Part shown: in pieces, positions 57,169-64,000 of the stretch | Position numbering within the stretch: the first letter of the stretch is position 1 | Layout of the letters: the number at the start of each line of letters is the position of its first letter | Source: Pomphorhynchus laevis | Taxonomy: Eukaryota > Acanthocephala > Palaeacanthocephala > Echinorhynchida > Pomphorhynchidae | Assembly: GCA_012934845.2 (NCBI GenBank) | Contig: WNNJ02003225.1 | Coordinates: 62,001-126,000 of the forward strand | Direction: 5' to 3' | Length of the DNA: 64,000 nucleotides | Translations under genes and position numbers: made by a program | The notes under the pieces: generated by a model | Databases searched by the model: none | What the model saw: the letters and a program-made list of their open reading frames with translations, nothing else | What the model was told of the DNA's origin: nothing

Positions 57169-57833
57169 TCAATCGATAGCAGCGACCTCCAACGCCGATG
57201 ATACAAACGGCGTTATAATGAAAGGGTTGGAGTAGGAAGGCGGCTGTCTAACCGGATATACGCCGTCTCTTATTGGAACATCATCGATGCTTTCGCTACA
57301 GGCGTTTTGTGGATTATGGATGATAGTTTCGATTTGGTCGACAGAACAGTGGGATGTCAGTGGTTTGGCCTCACTAATGTTCTCTTCTGTTTGGACTGAG
57401 AGCGGAATAAGCAAACCCATAGAGTTGAGTCGCTGAGTTGGGTCGTCGCAATTACCAAGGCTACTTTCTATTATGGGTTGTCCTAAATCATCGAGGGTTT
57501 TGAGAATCGCTTTGGCGTTCACTCTTATCAATGCAACCGACACACGCTGGAACAGCTGGCTGGCCGCTTTGCTATATGGGATCTTGTTTCGCCACGACAT
57601 TGACCGGGCTATGAATCTAATCAATTTTTCGCCTTGAGAGTTCCAGCCTCCATCGGTTTCAGTAACTGCGGCCGTGAAGCTGTACCCACTCTCCTCAATT
57701 TTCTGTTTGTATTTTTGATCCTTGACGTATGCGGCATATTTGTTTGCTGCGTATCCAGGGATCTTGGCGCCCATGAAAACGTATGAATTTTGTTGAGCGT
57801 TCGTAAAATCGACTGCAAGCGGATGATCTTCAT
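57169..57833 (-). mobile_element. LINE C-terminal domain fragment
   Basis: IPGYAANKYAAYVKDQKYKQ, FTAAVTETDGGWNSQGEKLI and ASQLFQRVSVALIRVNAKAI match the C-terminal domain of the LINE group seen at 50.7 kb (K..KY, ETxGGW, FQRLSVA.QR.NA..I). The rest of the open frame, to SALEVAAID, is unfamiliar. Confidence 0.65.
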
Positions 57834-58036
57834 AGATCTGAGGATTTAAAAATTGATAATAATTAAAATTATAAAATAGAGAAATGACATTGAAAGTTAC
57901 AAAGTGTTTGACGTTATTTTAGTACAATGGCTTATTTTTTCAAGTTAATAGAAGTTATTGATATCTTAAAATCGTGTTCTTATTGTTAATCATGGTTTAT
58001 CGAATTTAAAATTTAATAAGACGAAAAATTCTTTTC

Positions 58037-58418
58037 TTACAAATCTAATACCATTTTGTTTGTTAAACAATTAAAACATTGTTTTAAAGCCTCTTGCGCT
58101 CTACAGAATGAAAACCAAGGCAGCTGTATATGGTCATCACATTCAGAAATAAAGTCAGTTAATGTTTTGATAATCCACGCAGCATTGTGCTTTTCCCTTT
58201 CAGCAATTGTATTATCGATGAGCATTTTTGAACACAGAATTATATCAGTTTTTGCAATGCGATCAAGTCTTCTACAGATTGAGCATTCTGACTGAGTGCA
58301 TTTTGGTGGGTCTTGTTCGGAAAGTTCAGTAATCATGGCCCAGTTTTCTATGCATGCTGTGCATTGACATTTGAATTTATACTGCTCGTATAAAGCATCT
58401 TGGCGTTCTTCACGGTTA
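58037..58418 (-). CDS. SMYD4-like SET/MYND protein, last exon
   Basis: Proteins of this family are lysine methyltransferases with a MYND zinc finger inside a split SET domain. After an acceptor (ttacccaaccag) the exon reads NREERQDALYEQYKFKCQCT and ACIENWAMITELSEQDPPKC. NREERQ.AL.EQY.F.C.C.AC..NW is the end of SET and the cysteine-rich post-SET of SMYD4-like proteins. A helical tail follows (CSKMLIDNTIAEREKHNAAW, FSFCRAQEALKQCFNCL) and a stop. Upstream exons are not in the window: the next 5.5 kb to the right are AT-rich spacer and satellite, so either a satellite-filled intron separates them or this is an orphan fragment. Confidence 0.75.
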
Positions 58419-58544
58419 CTGGTTGGGTAAATTGCAAAAGAAGTATTCACAACATGCACATACAATATAATATTTAATAATTTTATTAATAAATGAGCTA
58501 TACTGTGACTGTTTGTTAAAGAATTATCTTTCTTTGGCATTAAT

Positions 58545-59400
58545 CATACTTTTTACAAAAACTATTCGCAGCTAAGAAAGTGTGTGTCTATTTTTTCCTA
58601 GACACTAAATAACAAGATGAATATTCATTTAAAAAGACAACATTTAATAATCTGATTATATTTAAAATCAAACATTTATAAAATTGCAAATACTTTTAAT
58701 TAAATAAGCATGTAAATAGTATCATTTTTGATTATAAATATTTATAAATAATTAGATTATATTACATCAAATATTAATAAAATATTAGCTTTGTATATGA
58801 CTAATTATCTTCTTATTTTGTTTCCGGGAAAAATACATAAACGATTTCTTAGATACGAATAATTTCGTGGTACAATTCTATAGACCTTGTTCGATTCTGT
58901 GCAATTACTTAATTAGATTATTAATTCAATCAATCAATCAATAATTCAATAACTAATTATAAATAAATAGCTGTTTATTAATAATTATTTAATAAATTAT
59001 TTAATAAATTTATAATAATATTATTCAAAATAAATACAATAAAGTAAACAAAGCAATTTCATGAATTCAAATCAAAACAATAGTTATTTTTAAAATTATA
59101 AAAACTTTAAAAATATAATTTGAAATTTTAATAAATAATTTATAAAGTAAACAAATTTGTAATTGATCAGTCTAAACAATCCATATTACAATGCGGATCC
59201 ATTGCATTGAATTAATTAATATTATTTATTAAAAAGTTTGTATTTTATGAATATTTCTATTTTATAAATATTGATTATTAACATGAAAATTAAAGAAATG
59301 AATATTTACTTTTAAAAGTTTGTAAATTTATTTCTATTTTATAAATATTGATTATAAACATGAAAATTAAAAAAATGAATACTAGAACATTATATTTAAA
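58545..59400. other. AT-rich spacer
   Basis: Featureless AT-rich sequence leading into the satellite; a short direct repeat (tatttctattttataaatat) occurs near 59250 and 59330. Confidence 0.5.
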
Positions 59401-62400
59401 ATGTTTAAATATTTTAAATAATATTGATTAAGTGAATAAAAACATGATAGCTTTAAAAAATATTATTATTAATATTGATTATGTTAATAATAAAAATAAT
59501 GTATTAATTTTAATAATATTTTAAAAAATATTGATTACGTGAATAAAAAACATTAAAACTTTAAAAAATATTATTATTAATATTGATTATGTTAATATTA
59601 CAAATAATGTATTAATTTTAAAAATATTTTAAATAATGTTGATTACGTGAATAAAAACATTATAACTTTAAAAAATATTATTATTAATATTGATTATGTT
59701 AATATTACAAATAATGTATTAATTTTAATAATATTTTAAATAATATTGATTACGTGAATAAAAACATTATAACTTTAAAAAATATTATTATTAATATTGA
59801 TTATGTTAATATTAAAAATAATGTATTAATTTTAATAATATTTAAAAAATATTAATAATTAATTTTAATAATATTTTAAATAATATTGATTACGTGAATA
59901 AAAAACATGATAACTTTAAAAAATATTATTATTAATATTGATTATGTTTATATTAAAAATAATGTATTAATTTTGATAATATTTTAAATAATATTAATAA
60001 TTAATTTTAATAATATTTTAAATAATATTGATTACGTGAATAAAAACATTATAACTTTAAAAAATATTATTATTAATATTGATTATGTTAATATTAAAAA
60101 TAATGTATTAATTTTAATAATATTTTAAATTATATTGATTACGTGAATAAAAAACATTATAACTTTAAAAAATATTACTAATAATATTGATTATGTTAAC
60201 ATTAAAAATAATGTATTAATTTTAATAATATTTTAAATAATATTGATTACGTGAATATAAAATATGATAATTATTAAAAAAATATTTTTAATAATATTGA
60301 TTATGTTAATATTAAAAATAATGTATTAATTTTAATAATATTTTAAATAATATTGATTACGTGAATACAAAACATGATAATTATTTAAAAAATATTATTA
60401 ATAATATTGATTATGTTAATATTAAAAATAATGTATAATTTTAATAATATTTTAAATAATATTGATTACGTGATCATAAAACATGATAATTATTTAAAAA
60501 ATATTATTAATAATATTGATTATGTTAATATTAAAAATATAGTATAATTTTAATAATATTTTAAATAATATTGATTACGTGAATAAAAAACATGATACCT
60601 TTAAAAAATCTTATTATTAATATTAATTATGTAAATATAAAAAATAATGTATTAATTTCAAAAATATTATAAATAATATTGATTACGTGAATATAAAACA
60701 TTATAATTATTTAAAAAATATTATTATTAATATTGATTATGTTAATATTAAAAATAATGTATTAATTTTAATAATATTTTAAATAATATTGATTATGTTA
60801 ATATTAAAAATAATGTATTAATTTCAATAATATTATAAATAATATTGATTACGTGAATATAAAACATGATAATTATTTAAAAAATATTATTAATAATATT
60901 GATTATGTTAATATTCAAAATAATGTATTAATTTTAATAATATTTTAAATAATATTGATTACGTGAATAAAAAACATGATAACTTTAAAAAATATTATTA
61001 TTAATATTGATTATGTTAATATTAAAAACAATGTATTAATTTAGATAATATTTTAAATAATATTGATTACGTGAATAAAAAACATTAAAACTTTAAAAAA
61101 TATTATTATTAATATTGATTATGTTAATATTAAAAATAATGTATTAATTTTAATAATATTTTAAATAATATTGATTACGTGAATAAAAAACATTAAAACT
61201 TTAAAAAATATTATTATTAATATTGATTATGTTAATATTAAAAAAATTGTATTAATTTTAATAATATTTTAAATAATATTGATTACGTGAATAAAAAACA
61301 TGATAACTTTAAAAAATATTATTATTAATATTGATTATGTTAATATTAAAAATAATGTATTAATTTTAATAATATTTTAAATAATATTGATTACGTGAAT
61401 AAAAAACATGATAACTTTAAAAAATATTATTATTAATATTGATTATGTTAATATTAAAAACAATGTATTAATTTTAAAAATATTTTAAATAATATTGATT
61501 ACGTGAATAAAAAACATTAAAACTTTAAAAAATATTATTATTAATATTGATTATGTTAATATTAAAAATAATGTATTAATATTAATAATATTTTAAATAA
61601 TATTGATTACGTGAATAAAAAACATAATAACTTTAAAAAATATTACTAATAATATTGATTATGTTAATATTAAAAATAATGTATTAATTTTAATAATATT
61701 TTAAATAATATTGATTACGTGAATAAAAAACATGATAACTTTAAAAAATATTATTATTAATATTGATTATGTTAATATTAAAAAAATTGTATTAATTTTA
61801 ATAATATTTTAAATAATATTGATTACGTGAATAAAAAACATGATAACTTTAAAAAATATTACTAATAATATTGATTATGTTAATATTAAAAATAATGTAT
61901 TAATATTAATAATATTTTAAATAATATTGATTACGTGAATAAAAAACATAATAACTTTAAAAAATATTACTAATAATATTGATTATGTTTATATTAAAAA
62001 TAATGTATTAATTTTGATAACATTTTAAATAATATTGATTACGTGAATAAAAAACATTATAACTTTAAAAAATATTACTAATAATATTGATTATGTTAAT
62101 ATTAAAAATAATGTATTAATATTAATAATATTTTAAATAATATTGATTACGTGAATAAAAAACATAATAACTTTAAAAAATATTATTATTAATATTGATT
62201 ATGTTAATATTAAAAATAATGTATTAATTTTAAATAATATTGATTATGTTAATATTAAAAATAATGTATTAATTTCAATAATATTATAAATAATATTGAT
62301 TACGTGAATATAAAACATGATAATTATTTAAAAAATATTATTAATAATATTGATTATGTTAATATTAAAAATATAGTATAATTTTAATAATATTTTAAAT

Positions 62401-64000
62401 AATATTGATTACGTGAATAAAAAACATGATAACTTTTAAAAATATTATTATTAATATTGATTATGTTAATATTAAAAACAATGTATTAATTTTAATAATA
62501 TTTTTAATAATATTGATTACGTGAATAAAAAACATGATAACTTTAAAAAATATTATTATTAATATTGATTATTTAAATATTAAAAATAATGTCATAATGT
62601 TAATAGTATTTTAAAAAATATTAATAATTAATTTTAATAATATTTTAAATAATATTGATTACGTGAATACAAAACATGATAATTATTAAAAAAATATTAT
62701 TAATAATATTGATTATGTTAATATTAAAAATAATGTATAATTTTAATAATATTTTAAATAATATTGATTACGTGATCATAAAACATGATAATTATTTAAA
62801 AAATATTATTAATAATATTGATTATGTTAATATTAAAAATATAGTATAATTTTAATAATATTTTAAATAATATTGATTACGTGAATAAAAAACATGATAA
62901 CTTTAAAAAATATTATTATTAATATTGATTATGTTTACATTAAAAATAATGTATTAATTTTAATAATATTTTAAATAATATTGATTACGTGAATAAAAAA
63001 CATTAAAACTTTAAAAAATATTATTATTAATGTTGATTATGTTAATATTAAAAATAATGTATTAATTTTAATAATATTTTAAATAATATTGATTACGTGA
63101 TCATAAAACATGATAATTATTTAAAAAATATTATTAATAATATTGATTATGTTAATATTAAAAATATAGTATAATTTTAATAATATTTTAAATAATATTG
63201 ATTACGTGAATAAAAAACATGATAACTTTAAAAAATATTATTATTAATATTGATTATGTTTACATTAAAAATAATGTATTAATTTTAATAATATTTTAAA
63301 TAATATTGATTACGTGAATAAAAAACATTAAAACTTTCAAAAATATTATTATTAATATTGATTATGTTAATATTACAAATAATGTATTAATTTTAATAAT
63401 ATTTTAAATAATATTGATTACGTGAATAAAAAACATGATAACTTTAAAAAATATTATTATTAATATTGATTATGTTAATATTAAAAATAATGTATTAATT
63501 TTAATAATATTTTAAATAATATTGATTACGTGAATAAAAAACATTATAACTTAAAAAAATGTTATTATTAATATTGATTATGTTAATATTAAAAATAATG
63601 TATTAATTTTAATAATATTTTTAATAATATTGATTACGTGAATAAAAAACATGATAACTTTAAAAAATATTATTATTAATATTGATTATGTTTATATTAA
63701 AAATAATGTTTTAATTTTGATAATATTTTAAATCATATTGACTACGTGAATAAAAAACATTATAACTTTAAAAAATATTACTAATAATATTGATTATGTT
63801 AATATTAAAAATAATGTATTAATTTTAATAATATTTTAAATAATATTGATTACGTGAATAAAAACATGATAACTTTAAAAAATATTATTATTAATATTGA
63901 TTATGTTAATATTAAAAATAATGTATTAATTTTAATAATATTTTAAATAATATTGATTACGTGAATAAAAACATTATAACTTTAAAAAATATTATTATTA
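59400..64000. repeat. 108-bp AT-rich satellite array, open at right edge
   Basis: The string gattacgtgaat returns at 61065, 61173, 61281 and 61389, a 108-bp period, and the array fills some 4.6 kb (about 42 units). Each unit holds aatattgatta twice, once followed by cgtgaat and once by tgttaat, so the unit is a dimer of two related halves of about 52 and 56 bp. Some units are shortened or carry an extra half. Confidence 0.97.

Noticed and set aside
59400-64000. CRISPR-like regular array
   Set aside because: Units are contiguous, with no unique spacers, a 108-bp period and extreme AT content; it is a satellite in a eukaryotic genome.

Overview
The window is very AT-rich, intron-rich animal DNA from an invertebrate. 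The evidence is a spliced Roquin (RC3H) gene, the last exon of a SMYD4-like SET/MYND gene, CR1-, RTE- and Jockey/I-type LINEs, Penelope-like elements (PLEs) and tRNA-derived SINEs. An arthropod fits the SMYD4 and repeat content best, but the phylum cannot be fixed from sequence alone. There are no bacterial genes, rRNA genes or CRISPR arrays.

Layout. From about 2.6 to 26.5 kb the minus strand carries one large Roquin-like gene. Its 3' end lies beyond the left edge. I could place twelve exons, plus one doubtful one, because splice sites and codon phases agree at nearly every join. The exons are small and the introns are packed with repeats: PLE remnants (1-5 kb), LINE reverse-transcriptase pieces (5.6-7.0 kb), inverted PLE units (7.1-7.5 kb), an RTE LINE (8.4-9.3 kb), tRNA-headed SINE-like elements (12.9-13.5 and 18.1-18.6 kb), an inverted pair of hammerhead ribozyme cores (17.4-17.6 kb), a LINE fragment (23 kb) and an 806-bp inverted dimer flanked by target-site duplications (24.3-25.1 kb).

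From 27 to 36 kb there is AT-rich spacer with PLE pieces, an 89-bp minisatellite (34.4-35.1 kb), a CR1-like fragment and an RTE tail. At 37.2-41.8 kb lies a decayed two-ORF LINE with zinc-knuckle ORF1, endonuclease and RT. From 43.6 to 50.5 kb is a PLE-derived block containing a 2.5-kb direct duplication of almost perfect identity. From 50.7 to 57.8 kb there are several fragments of a LINE clade with a conserved C-terminal domain, a young 5'-truncated CR1-like LINE (53.3-55.2 kb) and an unrecognised degenerate coding block. The SMYD4-like last exon is at 58.0-58.4 kb. From about 59.4 kb to the right edge the sequence is a 108-bp AT-rich satellite.

The main biological theme is RNA structure carried by mobile elements. 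A roughly 80-nt motif able to form an H-type pseudoknot recurs more than 20 times and lies directly downstream of PLE reverse-transcriptase remnants. A SINE-like family carries hammerhead-like core strings (GAAAC and CTGATGA) in permuted order. One locus carries complete, canonically ordered hammerhead cores on both strands. Hammerhead ribozymes are known from PLE terminal repeats and animal retrozymes, so these may be relatives at different stages of decay.
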